A stretch of 64,000 nt of DNA from Paracoccaceae bacterium (GTDB taxonomy: Bacteria; Pseudomonadota; Alphaproteobacteria; Rhodobacterales; Rhodobacteraceae), in NCBI GenBank assembly GCA_024742575.1, contig JANSYF010000005.1, positions 1-64,000 of the forward strand, written 5' to 3'. How positions within the stretch are numbered: position 1 is the stretch's first letter; the number at the start of each line of letters is the position of its first letter. The position numbers and the translations under genes are program-made. Shown in pieces: positions 51,620 to 60,783 of this stretch. The notes beneath the pieces were generated by a model that was given only the letters and a program-made list of their open reading frames with translations, ran no database searches and had not been told where the DNA came from.

Positions 51620-51901
51620 TCAATCCGCTTGAGAAAGCTGGAAAGGTTGTGGCGCGAAATCATGTGTGTCCGCATGCTCCAAAGCACCAGCGTTTTGCAG
51701 TTCTTCATGTACCAGCAAAACTTTCATACCGTGCGACAGGTCAGAGCGGCCGTGGATGCCCCGGATCTTATCTCTGACATCGACGCCAAGTGTCACTGCG
51801 TTGAAATTCGTGACGTAGGTGCTGATCACCTCGGGCAGCGGTTCCGCAGCAAGGCTCAGGGGCGTCAGGGTCATCATCAGTGCAGCAATCAGTCGGGTCA
51901 T
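51620..51901 (-). CDS. small exported protein
   Basis: 93 aa with signal peptide MTRLIAALMMTLTPLSLAAE; own downstream terminator. Confidence 0.55.
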   Translation of the reverse strand: MTRLIAALMMTLTPLSLAAEPLPEVISTYVTNFNAVTLGVDVRDKIRGIHGRSDLSHGMKVLLVHEELQNAGALEHADTHDFAPQPFQLSQAD

Positions 51902-51973
51902 GATCTGGTATCCGTTTGGCAGCGGTTCACCAAATCAACGATTGTCAGGCGCGAAAAGTTCCGCGCTGACGGC

Positions 51974-52909
51974 TTAGGGCAAAGCGCCGAGCCAAATCCA
52001 TGCAGTGACAACAGACAATGCGCTGGCCATCAATACTGAAGATGCTGCAACCCGGCGGGCGCGGCCATAGATGTTGGCAAAGACATAACAATTGACACCC
52101 GGTGCCATCGCTGCGGTTAGAACCGCGCTGCGAAACGCGCTGTCGTCAAGGTCGAATGCAGTTCCGAGGGTCCAAGTGATCGACGGATGCAGGACAAGGC
52201 TGATCGCGCAGACAAAAAGGATGATCCGAATATCCCCTTCGGGGCGATAGCGGTAGAGGACGCCACCCATAGCGAACAACGCCGCAGGCAGGGCGGTGCG
52301 TACCATCATGTCCAGCGCGTCTGTAAACGGTGCGGGCAGATTCACGTTGAACAGGTTAAATACCGCACCGATGGCGATGCCGATCACCAATGCGTTGCGG
52401 AACATGGCCTTGGCTACGATCACCGGCAGGTCGCGGTTCGGTTTTCCTGCGGCGCGGGCGCGTACGAACTCCATCACTGTGATGCCTAGCCCGTAGCAAA
52501 ACGGCGAATGCAGCGCGATGATGGCGTAATTGGCTGAAAGCGAGTCCGGACCGTAGGCGCGTTCTGTGATCGCGAGACCCAACAGCACCGAGTTGGCAAA
52601 GAGGCAAGTAAATCCGATAGCAACGGAATCTTCCCAATCCCGCTTGAACAGGTAGCGGGCACCAAAAAGGCCGACGATAAAACAGCTTAACGATCCGGAG
52701 TAAAAGCTGATGAGCAGCGGCAGCGAAAAGCTGTCATCAAGGTCAAGAGTCCAGATCGCCCGAAACAGAAGACAGGGGATCGCGACGTTCTGGGTAAAGG
52801 ACATCAGCCCGTCGATAGAAGCTGCAGACAGCAATCCCCGCCAAGCCACGAGATAGCCGAACCCGATCACCAGAAAGACCGGCAGAATGATGTCGAGAAG
52901 CGCCTGCAT
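51974..52909 (-). CDS. AEC family transporter
   Basis: IILPVFLVIGFGYLVAWRGLL; AMAPGVNCYVFANIYG. Confidence 0.85.
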   Translation of the reverse strand: MQALLDIILPVFLVIGFGYLVAWRGLLSAASIDGLMSFTQNVAIPCLLFRAIWTLDLDDSFSLPLLISFYSGSLSCFIVGLFGARYLFKRDWEDSVAIGFTCLFANSVLLGLAITERAYGPDSLSANYAIIALHSPFCYGLGITVMEFVRARAAGKPNRDLPVIVAKAMFRNALVIGIAIGAVFNLFNVNLPAPFTDALDMMVRTALPAALFAMGGVLYRYRPEGDIRIILFVCAISLVLHPSITWTLGTAFDLDDSAFRSAVLTAAMAPGVNCYVFANIYGRARRVAASSVLMASALSVVTAWIWLGALP

Positions 52910-52955
52910 CAGCCGCGCATCCGTTCGGTTCGCCCGCCGTATCGTACGGTCAGCG

Positions 52956-53759
52956 TCACCCCAGTGGCTGCGTGATCACCATGCCATCATAGGCCGGTGT
53001 GATGTGGTCGGGGGTTTCGGCCTCGACCGTGGCGTAGTCGAGATCGATATGCATGTTGGTCAACACGCCTTGGCGCGGTTTCGCGCGTTCCATCCATTCC
53101 AGCGATTGCGCGAGGTGCGCATGGGTTGGGTGCGGGGCGCGGCGTAGCGCGTCGAGGATCCAAACGTCTAGGTTTTGCAAGTGGTCTGTCCAGACGTCCT
53201 CGGAGATCTTGGCGACGTCCGGCAGGTAAGCCAGATCGCCAATGCGGAATCCCAGCGCGTCGATGCTGCCGTGGTTGACCTTGAACGGAGTCAGGGTGAT
53301 TTCGCCACCCGCGCCTTCAATGTGCACCGGACCGTTGATGGTGTTCATGTCAAGGATCGGCGGGTAGGGGCTGTCGGCAGGCTGCACAAAGGCATAGCCA
53401 AAGCGCGAGAAAAGATCGTTCTGCGTGTCGCCATCGGCCCAGACTTGCAGCCGTTTGCGCATGTTGAATACGATCATTCGCAGGTCATCGACCCCGTGCA
53501 CATGGTCGGCATGGCTGTGGGTGTAGACCACCGCGTCCAGCTCTCCGACGCCTGCGCTCAGGAGTTGGGCGCGCATGTCGGGGCTGGTGTCGATCAGCAC
53601 ACGGGTAATGCCGTCATCCGTGACCCGTTCGACGAGCATCGAACAGCGGCGTCGGGTGTTCTTGGGGTTCTCGGGATCGCATGCGCCCCAAAGACCACCA
53701 AGACGGGGCACCCCGCCGGATGATCCGCAGCCCAGAATGGTGAAACGCATTTCACCCAT
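52956..53759 (-). CDS. MBL-fold metallohydrolase, PhnP-like
   Basis: ILGCGSSGGVPRLGG; VYTHSHADHVHGVDDLR. Confidence 0.88.
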   Translation of the reverse strand: MGEMRFTILGCGSSGGVPRLGGLWGACDPENPKNTRRRCSMLVERVTDDGITRVLIDTSPDMRAQLLSAGVGELDAVVYTHSHADHVHGVDDLRMIVFNMRKRLQVWADGDTQNDLFSRFGYAFVQPADSPYPPILDMNTINGPVHIEGAGGEITLTPFKVNHGSIDALGFRIGDLAYLPDVAKISEDVWTDHLQNLDVWILDALRRAPHPTHAHLAQSLEWMERAKPRQGVLTNMHIDLDYATVEAETPDHITPAYDGMVITQPLG

Positions 53760-54562
53760 TACGCGGCTGCCTCGTATTGCGCGGCTTTCCAGAACAGGCG
53801 TTCGAAATTGGCCTCGGTCTGGGCGGCGAAATCGGCGTAGTCCATGCCGTAGATGTCAGCCCCAACGCGGGCGGTATGTGCTGTGTAGGCCGGTTCGTTG
53901 CGTTTGCCGCGATGGGGCGGCGGCGCAAGGTAGGGGCTGTCGGTTTCCACGAGCACCCTGTCCACCGGAGCAGCAGCGAAGATGTCACGCAATTCCTGGC
54001 TCTTGGGGAAGGCGGCGATGCCGGACATCGACAGGTAGAAGCCAAGGTCCAGTGCCGCGCGCGCCAGTTCTGCGGACGACGAAAAGCAATGCATCACGCA
54101 GGTATAGGGCTTGGTATTGAAGCCATCCGTTAGGATTTGGGCCATGTCGTCATCCGCCGCACGGGCATGAATGATCAGAGGCAGGCCGGTCTCCTGCGCC
54201 GCCTCGATATGCACTTTCAGAGAGGTCTTCTGAATCTCGGCGCTTTCGGCGGTGTAGTGATAGTCCAGTCCGGTCTCGCCAATGCCGACGAATTTCGGAT
54301 GCTGCGCAAGCTTGACCAGTTCATCGACCGTTGTCAGCGGCTCATCAGCGGCGCTCATCGGGTGGGTGCCAGCGGCGTAGAACACTGGGGCAAACGCTTC
54401 GGCAATCGCGCGCACCTGCGGTTCAAGCCGAAGACGGGTGCAGATCGTGACCATGCGGCGCACGCCTGCATCAAGCGCGCGGGCAATGACTTCGGGGCGT
54501 TCGTCGTTGAAATCCGGGAAGTCCAGATGGCAATGGCTGTCGGTGATCTGTGGTGTCAACAT
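53759..54562 (-). CDS. TatD family hydrolase
   Basis: ITDSHCHLDFPDF; GIGETGLDYHY; VLVETDSPYLAPPPHRGKRNEPAY. Confidence 0.93.
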   Translation of the reverse strand: MLTPQITDSHCHLDFPDFNDERPEVIARALDAGVRRMVTICTRLRLEPQVRAIAEAFAPVFYAAGTHPMSAADEPLTTVDELVKLAQHPKFVGIGETGLDYHYTAESAEIQKTSLKVHIEAAQETGLPLIIHARAADDDMAQILTDGFNTKPYTCVMHCFSSSAELARAALDLGFYLSMSGIAAFPKSQELRDIFAAAPVDRVLVETDSPYLAPPPHRGKRNEPAYTAHTARVGADIYGMDYADFAAQTEANFERLFWKAAQYEAAA

Positions 54563-54605
54563 GAGGCTGGTATCAGGGATGCGGGCAGGGGCGTCAAGAT
54601 GTGGC

Positions 54606-55733
54606 TTACGACCTGGGGCAGCCATCCTGAAGGGCAAGAAAGCTGGACAGCACAAGCGATCCCGCTTCAACATTCACGGCGCGCCCGTGGCGCAGGCGTT
54701 CGCCTTGGTCTTGTGCCAGTTGCGCCCATTGCCGGGCCGCTGTGGGTGAGGGGCACAGACGTTGGAAGGTCTGCGCCTCTTGCGCTGCCGCTTCGGGATC
54801 CGGCGGTTGCCCAGTGGCGCCCGTGCGGGCAAGGCGAGTCAGGGCGCGGTCAAAAAGGCCGAGCAGTAGATCAAGTCTTTCCTCCTTGCCACGTCCAGCC
54901 GCGCTTTCGGCCAACGCGATGGCATGCGGGCGGCTGAGATCGGGCAGGGTGGAGAGAAGTTTCACCAGATCAGCGTAAAGCTTAAGCCCGTCCTGCTGCA
55001 TCAGGCGGACTGCTTCGCCAACGGACCCGCCTGACAGGGCAGCCAAAGCGGCAGGGTCGGACACGGACTGGTCGATCTCGGTTGCCGCAAGCGCTTGTGC
55101 CATATCGGCTGCATTGAGCGGGGCCAGCCGCAATTCGCGGCAGCGGGACCGGATGGTGGGCAAAAGCCGCGAGGGCTGATGGCTGATCAAAAGCAGCGTT
55201 GTGCGGTCGGGTGGTTCTTCCAGCAGTTTGAGGATCGCATTGGCGGCACTTACGTTCATGTCGTCGGCGGCATCGACAATCACCACGCGGCGGCCCCCAT
55301 CGGCAGAGGACAACGCAAAGAACCCCTTTAGACGTCGCACCTCGTCAACGGTTATTTGTGCCTTCAGGCGTTTCGCTTTCTCGTCGTAGGGACGGCGCAG
55401 CGCGAACAGCCCCGGTTCCGCCCCCGCCATCATGCGGCGTGATACGGGATGCTCTGGGTCGATATGCAAATCAGTCGGAGGTGGCGGTGCGCCGAACAAG
55501 CCATCGTCCTGCGTAATGGGGGTGGCTAGCAGGAACCGCGCGATCTGCCATGCAAGTGTGGCTTTGCCCACCCCGCGCGGTCCGGTGATCAGCCAGCCAT
55601 GATGCAGCCGGTCGGAACTGAACGCCAGCAGAAAGTCGGCTTGCGCCGCGTCCTGACCATACAGCAGCGATGTCTCGCGCGGGTGCGGCGCACCGTCGAT
55701 ACGGTCTGGTTCTGGCTGTGTTGCGTCACTCAT
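54606..55733 (-). CDS. holB: DNA polymerase III subunit delta'
   Basis: HHGWLITGPRGVGKATLAWQIARFLL; NAILKLLEEPPDRTTLLLISHQPSRLLPTIRSRC. Confidence 0.92.
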   Translation of the reverse strand: MSDATQPEPDRIDGAPHPRETSLLYGQDAAQADFLLAFSSDRLHHGWLITGPRGVGKATLAWQIARFLLATPITQDDGLFGAPPPPTDLHIDPEHPVSRRMMAGAEPGLFALRRPYDEKAKRLKAQITVDEVRRLKGFFALSSADGGRRVVIVDAADDMNVSAANAILKLLEEPPDRTTLLLISHQPSRLLPTIRSRCRELRLAPLNAADMAQALAATEIDQSVSDPAALAALSGGSVGEAVRLMQQDGLKLYADLVKLLSTLPDLSRPHAIALAESAAGRGKEERLDLLLGLFDRALTRLARTGATGQPPDPEAAAQEAQTFQRLCPSPTAARQWAQLAQDQGERLRHGRAVNVEAGSLVLSSFLALQDGCPRS

Positions 55734-56356
55734 GTCAGATGCGGGCTTACCGCAGCCCAGACATCCTCTGCAACGGTCTCGGCATCCCGCGCGCCGTCAA
55801 TCACGCGGAACCGGTCAGCGTATTCTTCGGCCAGCGCCAGAAATCCGGCGCGCATCGCTTCTTGCAGCGACGCGCCGAAATCCTCGAACCGTTCTTCAAC
55901 CGTATTGCGTGCTTTGGCGCGGCTGAGGCCGGTTTCCGGGTCCATGTCGATCAGCAGCGTCAGGTCCGGCTCGACCCCGATCATCAGATCGTGCAGCGCG
56001 TCGACCTTGGCCCGCAAGTTCCCACGTGACAGGCCCTGATACATGCGGGTGCTGTCGGCAAAGCGGTCGCAGATCACCACCTTGCCCGCCTCAAGCGCGG
56101 GCCGGATCGTCCGTTCCAGATGGTCGCGGCGGGCAGCGGTGAAAAGCAGGATCTCGGTCTCTGCCGACCAGCGGTCAGGATCGCCCTGTAACACCAAGGC
56201 GCGTATTTCCTCGGCCCCCGGACTGCCTCCGGGTTCGCGGGTGTGGATCACATCGACGTCCTGCGCGCGCAGCCTGTCCGCCAGCGTCCGCGCCTGTGTG
56301 GATTTTCCTGACCCATCTATTCCTTCGAAACTGACGAACAGCCCGGATCGGATCAC
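55730..56356 (-). CDS. tmk: thymidylate kinase
   Basis: FVSFEGIDGSGKSTQA; THTREPGGSPGAE-type motif; VICDRFADSTRMYQG. Confidence 0.95.
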   Translation of the reverse strand: MIRSGLFVSFEGIDGSGKSTQARTLADRLRAQDVDVIHTREPGGSPGAEEIRALVLQGDPDRWSAETEILLFTAARRDHLERTIRPALEAGKVVICDRFADSTRMYQGLSRGNLRAKVDALHDLMIGVEPDLTLLIDMDPETGLSRAKARNTVEERFEDFGASLQEAMRAGFLALAEEYADRFRVIDGARDAETVAEDVWAAVSPHLT

Positions 56357-57525
56357 ATCGTGTCCTCAGCAGGGGCTTGGATGCGGCCCAGCAGCACCTG
56401 CGACACGCTCATCATTCGGGCGACAAACCCACTGGCGGGAACCGCATTTGCCGCGAAAAGGGGAATGCGGTGTTCGGGTAGGCCCTCGGGGCTGATGATC
56501 AGCTCGGCCAGTTGCCGTCCTTCGGCGATCGGTGCTTCGATCGGACCGGTATAGACCACTTCGGCGGTGACGCCTTGACCCGGAGTATTCGGCAAGAGCA
56601 GCGTCACATCTTCCTTTGCAATCAGGCCAACTTTATCGCTGGCACCCATCCAGACGTCGGCTTCAGCGACGACGGCACCGGCACGGGTTACGGTCTTTTC
56701 CGCAAACTGTCGGAAGGCCCAGTTAACAATGGATTCCGATTCCTGCGCACGGGCTTGCGCGCTGTCGAGCCCCGTGATGGTAAAGATCACTCGGCGGTCG
56801 CCCTGCTTGGCCGATCCAACCAAGCCGTAGCCTGCTTCCTGAGTATGGCCGGTCTTCAACCCATCGGCGCCGATACCGAGTGCAAGAAGTGGATTGCGGT
56901 TGAACCGGTTGGAGGATTCCGCTTCGTCGAACAGAAACTCTTTTTCCGCGAACATTGGGTAGAACTCGGGGAAGTCCTCAATAAGATGGCGGGCCAAAAG
57001 GGTCAGGTCGCGCATGGACATCACATGCCCCGAGGCGGGCCAGCCGCTTGAGTTCTTGAAAACGGAATTGGTCATGCCAAGCTGCTGCGCACGTTGCGTC
57101 ATCATGCGGGCAAATCCAGGCTCTGTCCCATCCGGTGACAAGGCTTCGGCCAACACCACACACGCGTCATTGCCGGACAGAACGATGATTCCTCGGATCA
57201 GGTCCTCGACCGAAACGCGCTCACCCTGTCGCAAAAATAGCGTCGAGCCGCCAAACGAATTGGCATGCGCCGAGACCGGCAATTCCTCGTCCAGCCGTAG
57301 ACGGCCGTCGCGTACGGCTTCGAACGCAATGTAAAGTGTCATCAGCTTGGACATGGACGCGGGCGGCAGAGCTTCGTCCGCATTCTTGGCAAGAAGCACG
57401 GTCCCGGTTTTTTCATCCAGCACAAAGGCAGCTGTCGCGCGGGTGTCGAATGCCGCGACCGAAGTCGTCGACAACAGCAGCGCGATAAGTCCTGCGGAAA
57501 CACTAGCGCGGTATTTGCGGATCAT
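56353..57525 (-). CDS. D-alanyl-D-alanine carboxypeptidase (penicillin-binding protein 5/6 type)
   Basis: PPASMSKLMTLYIAFEAV (SxxK), SGNDACV (SGN), DGLKTGHTQEAGYGLVG (KTG). Confidence 0.93.
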   Translation of the reverse strand: MIRKYRASVSAGLIALLLSTTSVAAFDTRATAAFVLDEKTGTVLLAKNADEALPPASMSKLMTLYIAFEAVRDGRLRLDEELPVSAHANSFGGSTLFLRQGERVSVEDLIRGIIVLSGNDACVVLAEALSPDGTEPGFARMMTQRAQQLGMTNSVFKNSSGWPASGHVMSMRDLTLLARHLIEDFPEFYPMFAEKEFLFDEAESSNRFNRNPLLALGIGADGLKTGHTQEAGYGLVGSAKQGDRRVIFTITGLDSAQARAQESESIVNWAFRQFAEKTVTRAGAVVAEADVWMGASDKVGLIAKEDVTLLLPNTPGQGVTAEVVYTGPIEAPIAEGRQLAELIISPEGLPEHRIPLFAANAVPASGFVARMMSVSQVLLGRIQAPAEDTM

Positions 57526-57557
57526 GGCAGCTCTCCTGTCATACCTGCGGGGTCGGG

Positions 57558-58448
57558 TTAGTTGGTGACGGCATAGGCGTCGGTAAATCCGGTATCCTTG
57601 ATCTTGGCAAGCAATGTGCTGCGCTCTGCGCGGGTCTGTGCCGGTCCGACAAGTACCCGCCAAAAGGTCTTGCCGCTTGAAGATTGCTCAAGAACCGTCG
57701 GCATCATACCTGCCTGACGCATCGCGGTGGCGGTGTTGTTGGCGTTCTGTTCAATACTGAAAATACCGATCTGAATGAACGGTTTGTCCAGCAAAGATGT
57801 CGCAGCAGGCGCAGGTGCCGCCGCTGGGGCGGGGGCGGGTGCAGCATCAAGTGCTGCGGCTGCGGATTCGGCAATCGGGTCCAGCGTCGATTCCGCGACA
57901 TCGGTCGGCGCGGCAAAGGTACCATCGCCGACAGGCGCGTCCTGCGGCGGGGCGGATGTTGCATCATCGGGCACCTCTTCGCGGCGCAGGGCAACGACAT
58001 TCAATTGGGTCGGTGCACCGGCGAGGACACCAAGTGCGGCGGCGGCATCAGACGAAATTTGCAAACGTGGACCGGGTGTTTCGCGCTCTTTGCGGAACAG
58101 CGCACCGATCACGAAATTGCCGTTCGCTTCGTTGCGGATAATCACACGTTCGGGTTCCGACACATCGGGGTGCGCCGCCCAGACACCCCCCAGAGACGGG
58201 CGACCGTCCCAAAGTCCGTCCTCGCTGACTTGAAAGACTTCGGGTGCTTCGACATCACGCTCAACAAGCCGTGTAGCGCGGGTTCCTGCGGCCGATGATC
58301 CGTCCTGCGAGGCTGCGTTCGCCCCGCCCTGCAGAAACGCGGGAAGGTTCGCGCCCTCGCACCCGGCCAGCGCAAGCAGCGCCACTCCGCACATCGCGGG
58401 GGTCCGTACACTGCGCCATAGCGAAGAGTTCGTGATCGTGAAGTCCAT
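57558..58448 (-). CDS. SPOR-domain lipoprotein
   Basis: Lipobox LALAGC; C-terminal SPOR-like region (FIQIGIFSIEQNANNTATAMRQAGMMPTVLEQ...FWRVLVGP). Confidence 0.8.
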   Translation of the reverse strand: MDFTITNSSLWRSVRTPAMCGVALLALAGCEGANLPAFLQGGANAASQDGSSAAGTRATRLVERDVEAPEVFQVSEDGLWDGRPSLGGVWAAHPDVSEPERVIIRNEANGNFVIGALFRKERETPGPRLQISSDAAAALGVLAGAPTQLNVVALRREEVPDDATSAPPQDAPVGDGTFAAPTDVAESTLDPIAESAAAALDAAPAPAPAAAPAPAATSLLDKPFIQIGIFSIEQNANNTATAMRQAGMMPTVLEQSSSGKTFWRVLVGPAQTRAERSTLLAKIKDTGFTDAYAVTN

Positions 58449-58635
58449 TGCCTGCTCGCCTTCTGCTGTGCCCATTTGGGCGCATGTCCGGGCTGGTAGC
58501 CCCGCGCCACTCGTTGTTTTGCGCAAAGCTTACAGTCTTCGGTGCGTCAAGAAAAGTCTGACGGCATCGATGTGTAGATTTTCCCGAAACCGCGGCTTTT
58601 AGAATCGCATTTGTACCGCTATGTCACCAGCCACC

Positions 58636-58725
58636 GGAGGTTTGGCAGAGTGGTCGAATGCGGCGGTCTTGAAAACCGTTGGGCGTGAGAGCGTCCCCAG
58701 GGTTCGAATCCCTGAGCCTCCGCCA
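58636..58725 (+). tRNA. tRNA-Ser (anticodon UGA)
   Basis: GGAGGTTTGGCAGAGTGG...CTTGAAA anticodon loop...GGTTCGAATCCCTGAGCCTCCGCCA; long variable arm. Confidence 0.95.
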
Positions 58726-59110
58726 AAATCCAATTAAAACGTTGATTTAAAAATATTTTTATAAGGGCTTGAGCTGTCTCAACCTTGAATTTTGCTGTTA
58801 AGCGGTTCTTCGGGGACGCTGGTTGATCGATAGGATATTGCAGCGTCTGCGCTGACGAATTCACTGAACGTGCTTCTTTCTCGCTCAGTATGTGTTTGAG
58901 TTGATTGAATTTGTGCACCTCTTGATAATGATTCCTCGTCCCGATTGAGGGTATCACGAGATACATAACCAAGGTGAGGCTCTCAACGGTATAAGGCTAC
59001 CGGTTCGTATCGGTCTAACTGGGGCAAATCACGCAAAATTCCTGTTTCAGGTGACTTGCGAACTTTGGCGATGCGTGGCGGTTTGAAACGGTAAGAATCC
59101 GGAGCGGCCT

Positions 59111-60112
59111 TTGTCAGAGTCCAATCATATTGCCTTTCTTGGAACGTCGCGTTCCGGTTTGGGGCACTTGCGACGCATTGCCAATATCGCGGGTCAGGTG
59201 GCCCGTCGCCACCCAAATGCAAGGCTGAGCCTGCTCAGCAATGCCGAACCGGCAGCTCTGAGCCGGACTGAGCTCAGGTGCTTTTCACAGATTATCGTGT
59301 GTGAGAAGCAAGACATGAGCGCAGTTCTGGCGAAAACAGGAGTCACTTTGGCGGTTGCCGACACAATGACCCTGCCGGGTATTGGCATTTATCGCGGGCT
59401 GTCTGCGCTGATCTTGCGCGAAACGCCGCCAGACCGGTTGGAGCGATTTCGGCGCGATGACGGCCGTGCGTGGGACTGTGTGATCATACCAAACACCGCT
59501 GCGCATTGGATGCCACCTCTTGGGCCGGATTTCGCCCAACGGGTTGAACCTGCGGGATGGATCCTACGTCCCACAGGCGCGCGAAGGATTGAGGAGTCGA
59601 GCACAGGTATTGTGCTTGCTACGGGCGGGGGCGGCACAGTGGAGACGCGGGCGGAGCTTTACCCGCTTTTGTCCGAACTTCTGTCAAAGACAAAGGCGCG
59701 TTGCCGCACAGGGTTTCGTATCCGGCAGGCGCTGGGGCCACGGGCGGGCGGAGAGGCGCTTGAGTGTGTCGACGGCGTCTTCGATCCTGGGGCGAGTCTG
59801 AATGCGGTGTTTCGCCGTGCTGATCTGGTGATTTCGACGGCGGGTTATAACTCGGTTCTGGAATTGGCGAGCACGGACACACCGGCGCTGATAGTGCCAA
59901 TCCCGCGCAGCCTTGATGATCAGGCGGCACGGGTACGGCTTTGGGGGCCTCGGCTTGGGTTCGGTTTGCTGCCGGATCGTATCGATGCGACGGCTGATTG
60001 GCTGGCTGATCAGCTGAACAGGCCGCGCAGGCGTCCGCCCGTGGATCTGGGGCCTGATGGGGCAGGGAGGGCTGCAGAAATTCTGCTGGATATGATGTGC
60101 CCGGTTTCCTGA
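59111..60112 (+). CDS. GT28/MurG-like glycosyltransferase
   Basis: GTSRSGLGHLRRI; VDGVFDPGASLNAVFRRADLVISTAGYNSVLELASTDTPALIVPIPRSLDDQAARV. Confidence 0.65.
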   Translation: MSESNHIAFLGTSRSGLGHLRRIANIAGQVARRHPNARLSLLSNAEPAALSRTELRCFSQIIVCEKQDMSAVLAKTGVTLAVADTMTLPGIGIYRGLSALILRETPPDRLERFRRDDGRAWDCVIIPNTAAHWMPPLGPDFAQRVEPAGWILRPTGARRIEESSTGIVLATGGGGTVETRAELYPLLSELLSKTKARCRTGFRIRQALGPRAGGEALECVDGVFDPGASLNAVFRRADLVISTAGYNSVLELASTDTPALIVPIPRSLDDQAARVRLWGPRLGFGLLPDRIDATADWLADQLNRPRRRPPVDLGPDGAGRAAEILLDMMCPVS

Positions 60113-60783
60113 AACGCTATACAGATGCCGCCCAAGCGGCAGAGGCGTTGCGGCGGACCCGTATTCTGCGTGCGCAATCGGTGAGAACACCCGCCGCCAC
60201 ACCCGGCCCGACAGTTGCGGAGTTGGACTTTGACAATATTGACGGAAGTACCGGGCATGACCTGATCGGTTACGATTTGCGCCCGCTTTTGCAATCGGTT
60301 GCCGCGCTTCATCGAGCCAGTGTGCCAGGCCTCGCGTCCTACGATCCGCTGTTGCGCATCCGCCCGCGACTTGCGCTGACGGAAGTTCCCATTTTGCGTG
60401 AGATCGCCGATGGCCCCGCCCCACATGGAAATGCCGTGCTGCATGGCGACCTGCATGTGGGACAATTCATCGTCACGCCCGACAGTGCGGTCTGGGTGGT
60501 TGATCTGGACGACCTGGCGGTTGGTCCCCCAGAGGCAGATTTAGCCAATTTCGTAGCGCATCTTGCAACCACTGACACGAGGTCCAGTATTGCGGATTGG
60601 GCTCGCAGGGTGTGCGACGCGTGGGACGGTGTCGGCCAGATTGTTGATGGTCATATTTTTACACGTTACTTGCGATTTGGGCTGCTGCGCAGACATCTGA
60701 AACTCCGCGAAGCCGGGCGACCAGATTTCGAGGAGGCCATCCTGACTTATTTGCGGGAAAGTTCCAGCTTTTCCATACGATAG
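60097..60783 (+). CDS. small APH-like kinase/phosphotransferase
   Basis: VLHGDLHVGQFIV...VWVVDLDDLAVGPPEADLANFVAHL; overlaps upstream GT gene by 16 nt. Confidence 0.7.
   Translation: MPGFLKRYTDAAQAAEALRRTRILRAQSVRTPAATPGPTVAELDFDNIDGSTGHDLIGYDLRPLLQSVAALHRASVPGLASYDPLLRIRPRLALTEVPILREIADGPAPHGNAVLHGDLHVGQFIVTPDSAVWVVDLDDLAVGPPEADLANFVAHLATTDTRSSIADWARRVCDAWDGVGQIVDGHIFTRYLRFGLLRRHLKLREAGRPDFEEAILTYLRESSSFSIR

Noticed and set aside
58619-58972. 117 aa minus-strand ORF
   Set aside because: Runs through tRNA-Ser; the translated AEGQGFEPWGRSHAQRFSRPPHSTTLPN-like string is characteristic of an antisense tRNA-Ser artefact.
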